A DNA stretch of 64,000 nt from Acanthopleura granulata (Eukaryota > Mollusca > Polyplacophora > Chitonida > Chitonidae), in the NCBI GenBank assembly GCA_016165875.1, contig JABBOT010000002.1:31733642-31797641 (forward strand). Direction: 5' to 3'. Position 1 is the first letter of the stretch, and the number at the start of each line of letters is the position of its first letter. The notes under the pieces are model-generated. The model made no database searches. It was not told the origin of the DNA and saw only the letters and a list, made by a program, of their open reading frames with translations. The translations under genes were made by a program, and so were the position numbers. Positions 37,138 to 48,004 of this stretch are shown in pieces.

Positions 37138-37373
37138 GGGGCCCTTAGTGCATCGCACAATGACTCAGGAGCCTACCTCTCACCAAAGCGCTGTGAGTTC
37201 AAGTTCGAGTGCTGGCTTCCTCTCCGGGTGCAGGAGGTCAGTCAGCAGCCTGAGGATGGTTGTGTTTTTCTCCCTCAGGCTCCTCCAGTTTCCTGCGACT
37301 ATAATGCTTGCTGCTGTTGTATAAGCGAAATATTCTTGAATACAGCGTGTAACACCATTCAAGTAAATAAATT
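37138..37373 (+). mobile_element. SINE, nearly complete, upstream of TMEM220 coding exon 1
   Basis: From 'ggggcccttagtgcatcgca' (head with a deleted A-box part) through 'gctgtgagttcaagttcgag' (B-box-like) and 'ggcttcctctccgggtgcag' to 'gtataagcgaaatattcttg', 'aatacagcgtgtaacacc' and an AAGTAAATAAATT tail. It carries an internal change around 'gtgtttttctccctcagg'. It ends about 130 bp before the coding-exon acceptor, inside what is probably the 5' UTR intron. Confidence 0.88.
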
Positions 37374-37509
37374 CTACTCTACCATTACATTTGGGCCAAC
37401 TAATGTTAGAGCTTATAGTGTAATGATTTTGTAAAGAATGAATATTAGTTCAGGTAGATTTTTTTAATCAAATGTTTAAATTTTTTTTCTTAAATTGCAG
37501 ACCCAAAAA

Positions 37510-40488
37510 ATGGGAAGATCAAAGACACGTGATTTACAAGAAGAAAATTTTGATTTCCTAAGCCTTGAAGTTAAAGACAACACAAAATGGATCCTTATAT
37601 GGAGAGGAGTTAATGCCTTCATGTCCTTATTTTTTGGACTGGCAACTGTAGCAAACGTAAGAAAGCGTCTTGAATTTATTGATTAGCAACACATTCAATT
37701 AGTTTTTTTATATGTTGAAGTAATTGATTTAGTTAGAATGCCATGACCATTAATCTTGGCGTAATCTTTGTACTCCTTCTACATATATTTTTACATTATT
37801 TTTGTGACTTGAAGAACATGATATGATTTTTCGCTGGTTTAAATATACAACTTCACTTTTCATATGGGTTCACCTCTTGTCCAAATGTATGGCCATGGTG
37901 AACACATCTTTAAATATGAGACTAATAATTTACAGGCTGTAGTCATCAGTTATAAAATTTTTGTGTTTGTACTTCAGGTTAATGACTCGGACTGGTACTT
38001 ATGGGTGGTGAGTACAATAGTGTACCTTTGTATTATAAAAAATGAGAGCAAAATTTCAATATGAGTCAATGCTCATGTGAATGTTCTATGCATAAGATGT
38101 TTTCACACATTTGCTTTTGCTTGCACTAGAAAAGATTTTTAAAACAGTATAGGCCTACTGGTTACAAAATCCATCAGAAGTTGAGCATATTACAGTCTTT
38201 TCTTTGTTACAGTGTTGTCTCATGACACTGATTCTCATGAAAAATGATTCTTGTGAATCAGTGTCATTAACTATAATATTACAAGGACTTATATAGTATA
38301 ATAGAAACATGCACTGTAAATAGGAAGATAGGAATGTTTCAAAATGGAATAGCACAAAATTTCTATCACACTTCTGTTGTTTTTTCAGCCAATTTATTTG
38401 GTGCCTTCTGTTCTGTGCCTGGTTATTGTCGTAAGGCCTGAGTTTTCAGGTGAGTATAGGGACTCCCAGACACTACATGTACAGGTTTACCATCAGTTTT
38501 GACAAATAGATTATGAATTATTATGACCTGCTTGAGATGGGCTGAGGGGGGGATGTGGCAGGAGGGGAGGGGGGCTCTTTTAAGGTAGTATGGTTTTATT
38601 TTTACATCTGCCATGAAGAAGGTTCTATAATATTGCCTTATGCTACTACTAACATGAATTATGTATGCACTGTTCAGTTTTTTATCTTCGTGATACTTAA
38701 TTGATTGAAACACAAAACATGCCTTTCTGGTTATTTACACTAGACAGTGTTGATGAGAAGTGAGCAACAGTGCATGTGTTTTCATTTTATACACAGTCGA
38801 AATTTCGTTGACTACACTTGTCGTCTACAAATATGGCTCTACTAAAGTCTCCACGTCAAAGGTGGGAAAGTTTGTCAGTAACCTCCCAATGGTCAGTGGT
38901 TTACTTCAGCCTCTTTGGTTTCCCCCACCATAGTAGTAGTGCAAAATTCTTGAGTGTTGCGTTAAACAGCCCTGAATGTTTGCCATGTACCCTGATCTGA
39001 ATATTACCTGTTTTGCTCCAGAAACCAACTGGTGGAAGAACACAGCCTTGTTCCACTTCATTCTCTGCTTGGCATATGTTGTGTATCTAACTGTGGTAGT
39101 CATAGAAATCATATTTGGGAAAAAAGTCAACCCCCTAATCCATGAAGAAGGAAGGTAATTTGATTATAAATGTGCCTCTCATTAATGTGGTCGAGAGTGA
39201 GCTCATGCTGGCATCCTCTCCTGTCATGTGTGATGGTATAAACACCAAATAAAGAAAGAAATATGAATGCACCACAAAGAATCAATAAGTGTATGTGTGA
39301 AAAGATGCCTAGAAAGTTAGTATTTTCAGAATGGATGGAATTCAAGTAAGAAAACCATCTGGTGAAGAGCAGTTTGAGATATTTTGATCTTCCTCAGTAT
39401 TAGCTGAAGCTTTAGCTAAACAAAGGAAAACATGATAAAACTGTTCAATAATTTAATTTCTTTTGAATGCGTAGTGTCCAGTGGAAGATATAATTTTAAG
39501 TAACTGTTTGTTGTTTAAATGTAGGCACCTGTATGCTTACTGGTAACCGAATTTAACACTGATTAATCACTGGCCAGTTGGACCAGTGCTTGTGTAACTA
39601 CTCGCCCAACAAAAACTCCACACAACAGTTTTATTGTGCTTTATCAGTGTCTTTAACCCTGTTGCATTCATTTCCTCTAATACTTGGAGTGCATTTAGTA
39701 AATACCTGTATAAATTTGAAGAAAAACATGAAAATATTTGACAAAGAGAAATGTCTGTTTTCCATACATGTGTGCTGTTGTATGGTAGACATGGATTTTA
39801 AGAAACAAATTTTAACTTGAGTTATCTATAAATTGGAAGGAAGAACTTTTCAGTGAACTTATGTAGTTCTTTTCATATTGAGTACTTTTTCCTATAGATC
39901 AGTTATACATGTAGTATTATGTGTTCTTTGTTTTCACAGTTCTTGTTATTTGTTTACCTTCTTCAGGGAGTTTTTTGGTTTGCTGATTGTCATGGCGTGG
40001 TTGGCAGTGTGTAGATTGACACCATTTGGAAAGTAAGTCCTTTGTGTATACAAGTATTATCTCTTTGAAAGAAGTTGATCATTTGTACAGTATCCTATAC
40101 TATTATTATGTTATTACAATGAAATTATGCACTTGAATCTATCTGAAGTGAAAAAGGCAACTTTTAAAAAGGGTGTGTCTCATCCATGTATATAGCAGTG
40201 TGGCCAAGGATGGAATGATGCCCACTGGCACATAATTGCAAATGAACCCTCAATAATAGATGTGTAATGAGTATATTTTGCCCAATTATTGTGTTCCAAA
40301 GCGGGTGATTGCTTCTAATTATTTCTTCCTGTAGGTCAGCCTCAACAAAAGGGATGACCCATGCCCTGCTGTTGATAACAGGCATCCTAGCTCTGCTGCC
40401 CTTGGCCATGTGGTCCCTGTGCATGGTAGAGGATTGGGGGAAGAAGTTTGGACATTGTCACGGCATGTTTGTGGACAAGGAACTGTAG
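37510..40488 (+). CDS. TMEM220: Transmembrane protein 220
   Basis: Six coding exons join in frame to 196 residues: 37510-37656, 37978-38007, 38389-38449, 39022-39154, 39967-40032 and 40335-40488. All have GT donors and AG acceptors. The exon holding the ATG begins at an acceptor (37501), so an upstream untranslated exon exists. Recognition rests on the family signatures VNDSDWYLWV (vertebrate VNDPD-x-x-x-WV) and HEEGREFFGLLIVMAWLAVC (vertebrate HEEEGRE-x-x-GL-x-I-x-AW). Five hydrophobic segments are seen, in exon 1 (residues 28-48), exon 3, exon 4 (ALFHFILCLAYVVYLTVVV), exon 5 and exon 6. The protein is about 35 residues longer than the vertebrate one, mostly at the N-terminus. It is a multi-pass membrane protein whose molecular function is not established. 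Introns 3 and 4 contain SINE remnants. Confidence 0.9.
38836..38972 (+). mobile_element. Diverged SINE remnant, TMEM220 intron 3
   Basis: 'ggtgggaaagtttgtcagta', 'acctcccaatggtcagtggt', 'ctttggtttcccccaccata' and 'aaattcttgagtgttgcgtt' are a decayed plus-strand SINE body and tail, closer to the second 'aaactttgtcagcaacctgc' type than to the main family. Confidence 0.6.
39178..39258 (+). mobile_element. Internally deleted SINE remnant, TMEM220 intron 4
   Basis: 'gagtgagctcatgctggcat', 'cctctcctgtcatgtgtgat' and 'ggtataaacaccaaataaag' correspond to the SINE B-box-region body joined directly to the SINE 3' tail, with the middle deleted. Confidence 0.55.
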
Positions 40489-42995
40489 AGTGGCTCATTA
40501 CAATTTCATTCAGAGAGCACTTTGATACATGAATTCAATGAATAGAGTACAAATTAAAAATATTTGCATATTGTGCAGGGAAACATTTGTGAATATTCAA
40601 AGTGTGATATTAGCAGAGTAGTAAAACGTAAAAATATTAAAATTTACAGTACATATACTTTTAAAAGAGCAAATCTTTAGTCAGCATGAGTATTCCTGGC
40701 ATTGTTGATTATTTTACCCGTTAGACTGAATATGGTGACAAACCAGTATGATTATTGTTGTATCTTGTGAGGTATCAGTCTCATAACTCTTTGATGTGAT
40801 GGATTCATGTTTTCTCTACAGTGGCTTTTGTAACTGAATTGTCACTTGATACTGAAAACATGCCATTGGGAGTATATAGTGTGTCAACACACATCTTCTG
40901 TGTAACTTGTCTGTTTTTGTGGATAATGCTTTGTGAATAATTACATGTATTTTTTGTCTCATCATCAGTAAGGTAAAAGAATTCTGGAGATAACTTTAAG
41001 AAATCGAAGGATTTTAATCATTTTTTTGTACGCAATAAAAAACATATCAGATGTTTCCCTTATTCTTGCGAATAAAGCAGGTCATTAAGACAGGCCAGGT
41101 ATAAGCCTGCATTTTAATACGAACACAAGAATGTGGTAATATTTAAAGATTTTATGAAACCTCTTTTTTATAAGAATATGACATCTGGAAAAAAGAAAAC
41201 TGTAAAGTTGCAATATTTTTATGTGATATCTACATATATATGCTTTCTTGATCATATTTTTTTAGACCACTAAGAAGTCAGAGTTTCTGTATGTAGCCCA
41301 AGTTTGTTAGCACAATATAATTTTTTGTGTTTAGTTTAAAGTATATTTGCTAAAGATGTGTTTATAATTTAATTATACAAAGGTCACGTTTACTGACACA
41401 GATGGTGTAGGAATACTGTTATACGTGCAGTCCTTTTGCACAGCCCTGCATTTTGACTGGCCTGTGGCCCGAGGTGATTTCCCAATACCAGTATGTATAT
41501 AATTGTTTATGTGTCACATGGAATGGCCTGTAGGCGTGTTCTTCATACAGAATGCATGAAACACAACAGTCAAAGCTCCCTAATTTTCAGTTAGCCTGAG
41601 GGAAAGGCATTTCAAATTATCATGTTTTTGTTATCAAATTGTTTCCGTAATGCAGCTTTTTTCAGTTGCTTTTAGTTCCGCGTCCAGGGCTTACAATGAA
41701 AAGACCCTTGTAATTAAGGAAGTGATTTTTTTTCTTTCACAAAATATGCTGGTATGTCCTAATTTTATCCCCGGTATATTGTTCAGAATAGGAAAAGAAC
41801 ACAAACATCAGAGTGACATGGTTGGTGATGGCCTATACACCGAAGAGGAGCTGTGACATCTGACCTTGGTGTGTCTGTAGGGTTTATTCTAAAAATAGTC
41901 TCCAGCGAATGGTGCCATGCATGTTAAATGTCTCACAATTCTGGTCACTTTGTACTGGTTTCCCAGTATTTTTCTGTTTTCTTTTTCACTGTGTTTGATT
42001 CTAAAATCGGTTCATGAGAGGTTTTTTTGTACTTTAATGATTGAACAACTGAGTAAATATAATTTATACCACTGTATATAACTGGAGATGGTTGCATCGT
42101 GTTTTCTTTTAAACTTACATAATTTTTGACTGATTCATTGAAACTATATTAGATAGGTTTTACAAACATAGTAAATAACTCACCAAGGGAGCTGACCTTG
42201 GTTAAGGTGCTTGTTTTCAATGGCAAGGCCACAGGAGATGTTGGATCAATCTCCTCACATGTGCATGGAATCTTCAAGATGGCCCTAATATCATTGTTTT
42301 TGGGCCCATTTGTTCAAGTGAGGAAACGACTGAGGCTCTCTTGTGTGGTATTACATGAAGTTTTCTTCAAACCGCTCCGCCTCTAACATACCCCCTGAGA
42401 AAGTCAGTCGGTAACTTGCGGTTGTCGGTGGTTTAGCCTAGGCACCCTGGCTTCTTCCGCTGAAATTGGCCGCCATAAATGTAGAACTCCTAAATGTATT
42501 TTTTGCGTGGGCAGTCAGTTAAAGATGTTCTACCTGAAAAATGTAAGTTCCACGCCTAAAGGAATATTTTATGATCTTAATTTCTCATAAAAATGAGGGG
42601 GGGGGGGCTAAATGTTAAGATTAATTGCAGCGTATATATTGATGAGTATTTAACTCTTCAAGTTATATAATATAATGACTAGAATTCATATACAGGGACT
42701 CTGTTTTCTTAAATGCACCTCTTGTAGTAGAACATCTAATGTTGTATACATGTTTAATCGTATGTACACTGTGATACACAAATGAGCGTTTAATATGGGA
42801 TATAATCTACCGGTGATATTTGTAGATACACAGTTACTGACCAAGCGTTCATTGGTCGGTTATAATAGATTCTCTGACTGCGTACATCGCTGATGGCGGA
42901 TATAATTGTCTGAAAGGTAATCGGTAGGCCTATAACATTATCGTAAGAAGGAGTGATGGTTAGTTAAAGGGAATTACCTCGTAAAAATCAACATA
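40489..42995. other. TMEM220 3' UTR and intergenic DNA
   Basis: AATAAA hexamers at 41034-41039 and 41071-41076 are candidate polyadenylation signals for TMEM220, giving a 3' UTR of about 0.6 kb. A decayed SINE-type trace ('cggtggtttagcctaggcac', 'ctggcttcttccgctgaaat', 'tggccgccat') lies at 42415-42480, and a run of G at about 42597-42607. No further gene. Confidence 0.4.
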
Positions 42996-43348
42996 GGGTG
43001 AGTGAAAAGGCCATTAAAAACTAACTGAAAATACCTTCACTGAATTTTTTAGATTTCTTTTCACAGAATTAAATGCAGTCTAATGTTTTGATTGCATGGT
43101 GGTTTTATGGACCATATTGATGATGTGGTTCACCAGTGACGTCACGCTGACTTTTCTATGACCGTATTTCCAAACAGAGGCAAATATTACAGGAGTACTC
43201 TTCACAAGAACAATATTTAGAGCTGAACACGGAGTTGTACACAAAATTGTCTGACGTCACTGACTGCGTTTATTTTGGTGAAAATAAATGTAAAAAATTC
43301 AGTGAAGGTATTTTCAGATACAGTTTTTAATGGTTTTTTCACTCACCG
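42996..43348. mobile_element. MITE with about 65-bp terminal inverted repeats and TA flanks
   Basis: The left end starts GGGTGAGTGAAAAGGCCATT and continues with 'aaaaactaactgaaaatacc' and 'ttcactgaattttttagatt'. The right end, read in complement, gives CGGTGAGTGAAAAAACCATT, then a near-identical continuation with a 2-base insertion. TA abuts both outer ends. A 353-bp element with such ends and no coding capacity is a non-autonomous DNA transposon, probably of Tc1/mariner type judging from the TA. Confidence 0.85.
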
Positions 43349-44194
43349 TAAGTTCATATTTATGAGGACTGGACTGGATCCGTTCCAATATATAGTAAGT
43401 TATTGCATATGCTCAGAATATAATCGTGTAGATGTGAAATAATTAATAAATGTTCCAGAACTCAAACACAGGTTATATTGACGAGTGCAGCTGTATACCA
43501 TCTCTTGCATAGAGAAGACGAATTAACCGAGCAGCCGTACTTCCACCTTCATGAACAGTTACCGCTTCTCGTTCATGGCAGGATATCCCTTGAGTGAAAT
43601 GAACATTAAACACAGTTTTAGATGCAGGTCATCCAATGAAATCTTCATTTAAAAATCTGTGATCCTTTTAATAAGAATAGTCTGATTGATCACAACTCTC
43701 CTTTGATCTGGGAGTGATCGATTCGTGATGCATCTACTTGAACTATATTCAAATTCCCCAGTCGAAGACGCCGATGTTGACCGTGACGTCATGAAGCCCT
43801 CACCCCGTGTAAACTGAGAATGCTGCTCTCCGAGATCGGTGGGAAAGTACCGGGGTGTTAACTGCGACACCAATAAACTTAGATATCCATCAGACCGTAT
43901 ACAAGAATTCGGGTCTTCTAATCTGCCGTTGTGTGCATAGTTGATTGCTGAGACGAAATAGACGTAAAATGCTTCTATGGCCTCTGTTGTTTTAGTAGTA
44001 AACCCAGCTTAATGAATTAGACGTCGCATGCTACTGATACAACGTCTAACAGCGGTGCATTTGAAAAACGGGCAGTATTTTCCTGTCCGTGCTTAGATGC
44101 TGTCAAGCCTTTAAAATCTGTATGTTTCTCAATCAGCAAGGATCAGCCGAGGGGAATCTTAAACAGGATATTTCTTATTTGAAAGGTATTATAC

Positions 44195-44352
44195 ATACAG
44201 CGCACTCAGGAATATTTCACTTAGAGACGAAGGCCAGCATTAAATAATTGGGGAAAGAAACCGGACATAATCCAGAGGAAAGCCACAGCCATTCTTAGGT
44301 TGCAGGCAACCTTTTTTGTTTCAGACTGGAGAGGAAGTAGGCCTACGTCGGC
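44195..44352 (-). mobile_element. Diverged SINE remnant
   Basis: Reverse copy: 'gcgcactcaggaatatttca', 'cttagagacgaaggccagca', 'ggggaaagaaaccggacata', 'tcttaggttgcaggcaacct' and 'agactggagaggaagtaggc'. Head and extreme tail are missing. Confidence 0.75.
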
Positions 44353-44474
44353 CAGACCTGGGAGTATAGCCTACTCTTTACATCTATATAGTTGTGTAGA
44401 GGTATATAGAACTCTAAATGTTAGACTTTAGAGAACGCGTCACTGAATGTTCTCAAGGCGAATTCTGCTTTTAG

Positions 44475-45200
44475 GTCCATATGTACGATTTTGAAAACGG
44501 ACCATGGAAAATTGCCCCTATATGGACATTTTACCATACAGATATGGACTCTTTCGCCGCATGGACATTTGTCTCTCGGGAAATTTCGACATATAGATAT
44601 GGACATTCCACCGAATGCAAGAGCAATTTCCTATATTTACAATTAATTTATTACTTTATTTCATGTTTTACGGTGCGTAAAACACCGTACTCAAAAATAT
44701 GTCACTTATACGATGGTGCACGGTAAGCATTTTGCTGGGAGGAAACCGGACAGAGTTTGGGGGAGCCGACGGCTTTCCGCAGATTGCTGGCAGACCTGCC
44801 CGTCTACGGCCGGACAGTAAAATTTTCCATAGATGCCAACATTCCCCCTATGGACCTTTTCCCTTGCATAGATTTATCGATTTTCCCAAATCGGACATTT
44901 TTCCATGTAGATAGATATATGGACATTTCATCCCTGTGAACATTTTCCTATACAGATATAAACATTTAATCCCTATGGACTATTCCCCATATAGATATGG
45001 ATATTTCCTCATGAATATTTCCCCCTATATGTCCTCACTCTAGATATGGGCATTTCCTAAATGGTCATTTGAATTTCTCCTTTACATCTGGCATTTTCTC
45101 CTTACAGATATAGACATTACCTCAATGGTGAGTTCGCCTAATAGATTTGGATGTTTTTCTCGAAAGATATGGACAGTTCGTCCAATGGACATTTCCTCTG
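44475..45200. repeat. Degenerate minisatellite around 'atagatatggacatttcc', split by a SINE
   Basis: Irregular repeats of about 30-40 bp containing 'tatggacatttt', 'ccatacagatatgg' and 'gacatttc' run from about 44475 to 44640 and resume at about 44820 until about 45200. Copies are strongly diverged and spacing is variable. The interruption coincides with the SINE at 44643-44816. Confidence 0.75.
44643..44816 (-). mobile_element. SINE inserted in the minisatellite
   Basis: Reverse copy from 'atttattactttatttcatg' and 'taaaacaccgtactcaaaaa' through 'gctgggaggaaaccggacag' and 'gattgctggcagacctgccc' to 'cgtctacggccggacagt'. It has a short inverted duplication near its tail ('ttttacggtgcgtaaaacac') and lacks the tRNA head. 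Confidence 0.82.
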
Positions 45201-46210
45201 TGACCCGCAGTGAAAGAATTCTACATATGTGCTCAAATAAACCGAATAAATAATTACATCTCTGCATACACCAACCTGATGAAATTGACATGTGTTATGT
45301 ACAATTCTTTCGTGTGTATAATATGAGAAAAATACCGAGAGGGTTTGGCATATCACAGGGATTCTAAATTGAATCTCGAAGGCTCTGCTCATAAGCAGCT
45401 TCTAAAGGGTTATCTGCTATGGAACAGAGTCTTGGAATATCTAAAGCAAACATTTCTGATGAATTACGAGCTTTATTACATGGATCCTGATTTGTTCCTT
45501 ATGTATTGATCTCTTGCATACAGAGCCGTCATCTCCTTATAAACCTATCATCACAATGACAGCCAATCAATGTCATCAATATTTGATTAATTAATGCCAC
45601 TTACGATGTGTCTAATATATACCTTCATAATTATAGTCATGTTTATTTTGTTATTCTGTAGCATTCTGCAAAATTGCAGGCAATAAGAACTAGTGTGATT
45701 TTTCTTTCTTGTCTGTCTGTTTTTGATTTACCCTAACTGAGGTAAATTGACAAGATGCCACATTTCACTGGTTACATATCGATTTGTACACTACGTTTGT
45801 CAACTGTACTCGTATCACACAGTCGTCACTGCTGTGGTTTCACTGGCTATATACTGTAGAATTTTATATGACATCAACTATATGCATACCAGCCTGGTTT
45901 TGTGTAAATGTATTTATTTATTTTGTAAATGTGAAACTGGCTTTCATTTCCAGTATTGAAATCTAATATCGTCAACCCGTGATATCTTGTAACGAAAGCA
46001 ATTAAAGGGAAGTAACTCAAATGCTTTCGGTCATACATTGTACTTCTTTAGTTTTCTCCCTTCGAGGAAATCTTTCGTGCGCGGTCGTCTGCGTCAAGAA
46101 TGAAACCGCTTGTTCATGGAACTTGATGACTTTGGCGACACTTTTTTGACTTTCGGTATCATTGGTTATTTCCAAATCGCGCTGGTGTCGGGGTGTTAGT
46201 TTAGGTGTTG
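45201..46210. other. Intergenic, presumed ZZEF1 promoter region
   Basis: AT-rich, without recognised repeat or exon. The few hundred bases before 46211 presumably carry the ZZEF1 promoter and 5' UTR; no specific element can be named. Confidence 0.35.
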
Positions 46211-48004
46211 ATGGGCAGCACATACAGCAGCAGTGACACGTCAAGCGATGTCAGCGATGACGGGAGAATGGACAACAATAAGGTGACAGTTCGCAGTGCT
46301 ATCTTTACACCTTTGGTCACAAAAAATAACGGTAGTTTGATCATTGGATATCCCAACAAACCTATTCCGTTAAGGAAAAAGGAACAGCATGTTTTCAAAC
46401 CGGTTTAGCTTAAAATATGGGATAACCCCTAAATCGTGGACAGCATTGTCCCAAACAATAGGTCCGACTACAAAACAATTGCATATGATAATCCAACACA
46501 ACCTAATTATTATCAGTTGCTATGTGCAGACATGTACAATCTTTGCTGAACTAATGTTTTTTTTACCATATTACAGACTTTATTAATTTTGGACAGGACA
46601 CACAGCTAATGCTAACCTGATTTGAATAGCAGATATTTTTAAGGGTTTTGTCCTCCTATACAACCATACAGTTTGTCTCTATATCGCAGGCTTTAATAGT
46701 ATGGTAATAGTGTTTATCTTTTAGCACTTTACTATAGTCACTCCCATATCCTCAACCAAGTGCCATAAACCAGCCCTGCCATCTGATGATCTTATTAATG
46801 AAAGATGGTATTAAACACCAATAACTAATAGATAAATTTAGTATTTTCAATTTGGTACTTTGGAACTGTAACCAAGTCTGTAGCCTGTGCTTAGCATTTT
46901 TTTTCTTCAATTTCTCCCTTATCATATTTTATTTTGTTTATTGCAGGAAGATGAATGCTTATCTGATGGAGAAGGAGATATTGGTAATAGAATGGTTAAC
47001 TATTTTATTTAAATAAACCACCAACAAACCTCTGAGATCCACAATCTTGCAAATATGTGCCTGACATTTTTGAAAATGCCCTTTTGCAGAAAGTGATAAG
47101 ACCATGTTGTCCATGTTACCTATTGATGGACATAAGGTTACATGGCTCAGACCACTTTCTCCCAAATGGTTTCAAAAATTGAAGTCACATATTTGCAAAC
47201 TTGAAACTGTGTAATGTTGTGTAACTGTATCCACCAAAGCTACTCTGGGGCATTTTTCAGTTATATACTGTTTACATATACCTGTATTTATAATTCTGAG
47301 TGGGTTTCCTTACTCTTTCTTTCAAAGGTGACAAAGATGAAGCTCCATCAGGAAATCTGGACATGTTGTTCAACCCCACCGCTTTACGTACAGCTGCATC
47401 GAAGATGAAGTAAGTAGAATTGTTCAAGACGTGAAATCTGTTTAGCCCTATAGGGTCTGACTCTGAATTAAACAGCTAACTTTCCATCTTAGTGAAATAA
47501 CTTTATTAGCTTGTAATCATGAGTGTATTTTGTTTTCTACCTGCAGAGATGAAATTCCAGAAAACGTCCTTCAGCAGCACTGCAGTCACATACTCAAATG
47601 GCTGGAAGATAGAGATGCACGGATGGAGGTTTGTATTGTACAGTTGTCTTTTGATTTTATAAAAAAAATGTGATCAAAGGAAAAGAAGTAGGTTCCATTG
47701 ACAGCATTGTAATGAGGACCTTTTTAGCTCTTGGTATTTATTGTATGTTGTGTAGCAATGTAGAAATAATATTGGTGTATGTCAATTTATTTAGTGACAT
47801 GGCATCAGTCTATGATCATTTATTCAGTTCATTAGTGTTGAACACAGTACTCAAGAGTTTTTTTTTGCTTGTACGAGTTCATGGCCGCTTTAACCAAGTA
47901 TGTCTTTAATGTGAATGGCTTTCGGTTTGAAGGAAACCATATCTCTGGCGCAGTTCTGTGATATGCTGTCATCGAGAGGGGTGTCAAAAGAAGAAGCTGT
48001 GAAG
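46211..48004 (+). CDS. ZZEF1: ZZEF1 exons 1-5: N-terminus with myristoylation-type start
   Basis: The first ATG of the frame (46211) gives MGSTYSSSDTSSDVSDDGR. Gly2 with Ser6 fits the N-myristoylation consensus, and vertebrate ZZEF1 also starts MG-x-x-x-S followed by an acidic Ser-rich run. Exon 1 is taken to end at AAG/gtgaca (46282), phase 0, because that joins in frame to exon 2 (46947-46983, EDECLSDGEGDI). Exons 3-5 encode the helical part ending in ILKWLEDRDARMEETISLAQ, which parallels the vertebrate segment before the EF-hand. Confidence 0.8.

Noticed and set aside
46205..46408. 67-codon open frame running through the ZZEF1 exon 1 donor
   Set aside because: Its first codon is GTG; the ATG is at 46211. 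The part after the donor at 46283 has no counterpart in ZZEF1, whereas splicing there restores a frame continuous with exon 2.
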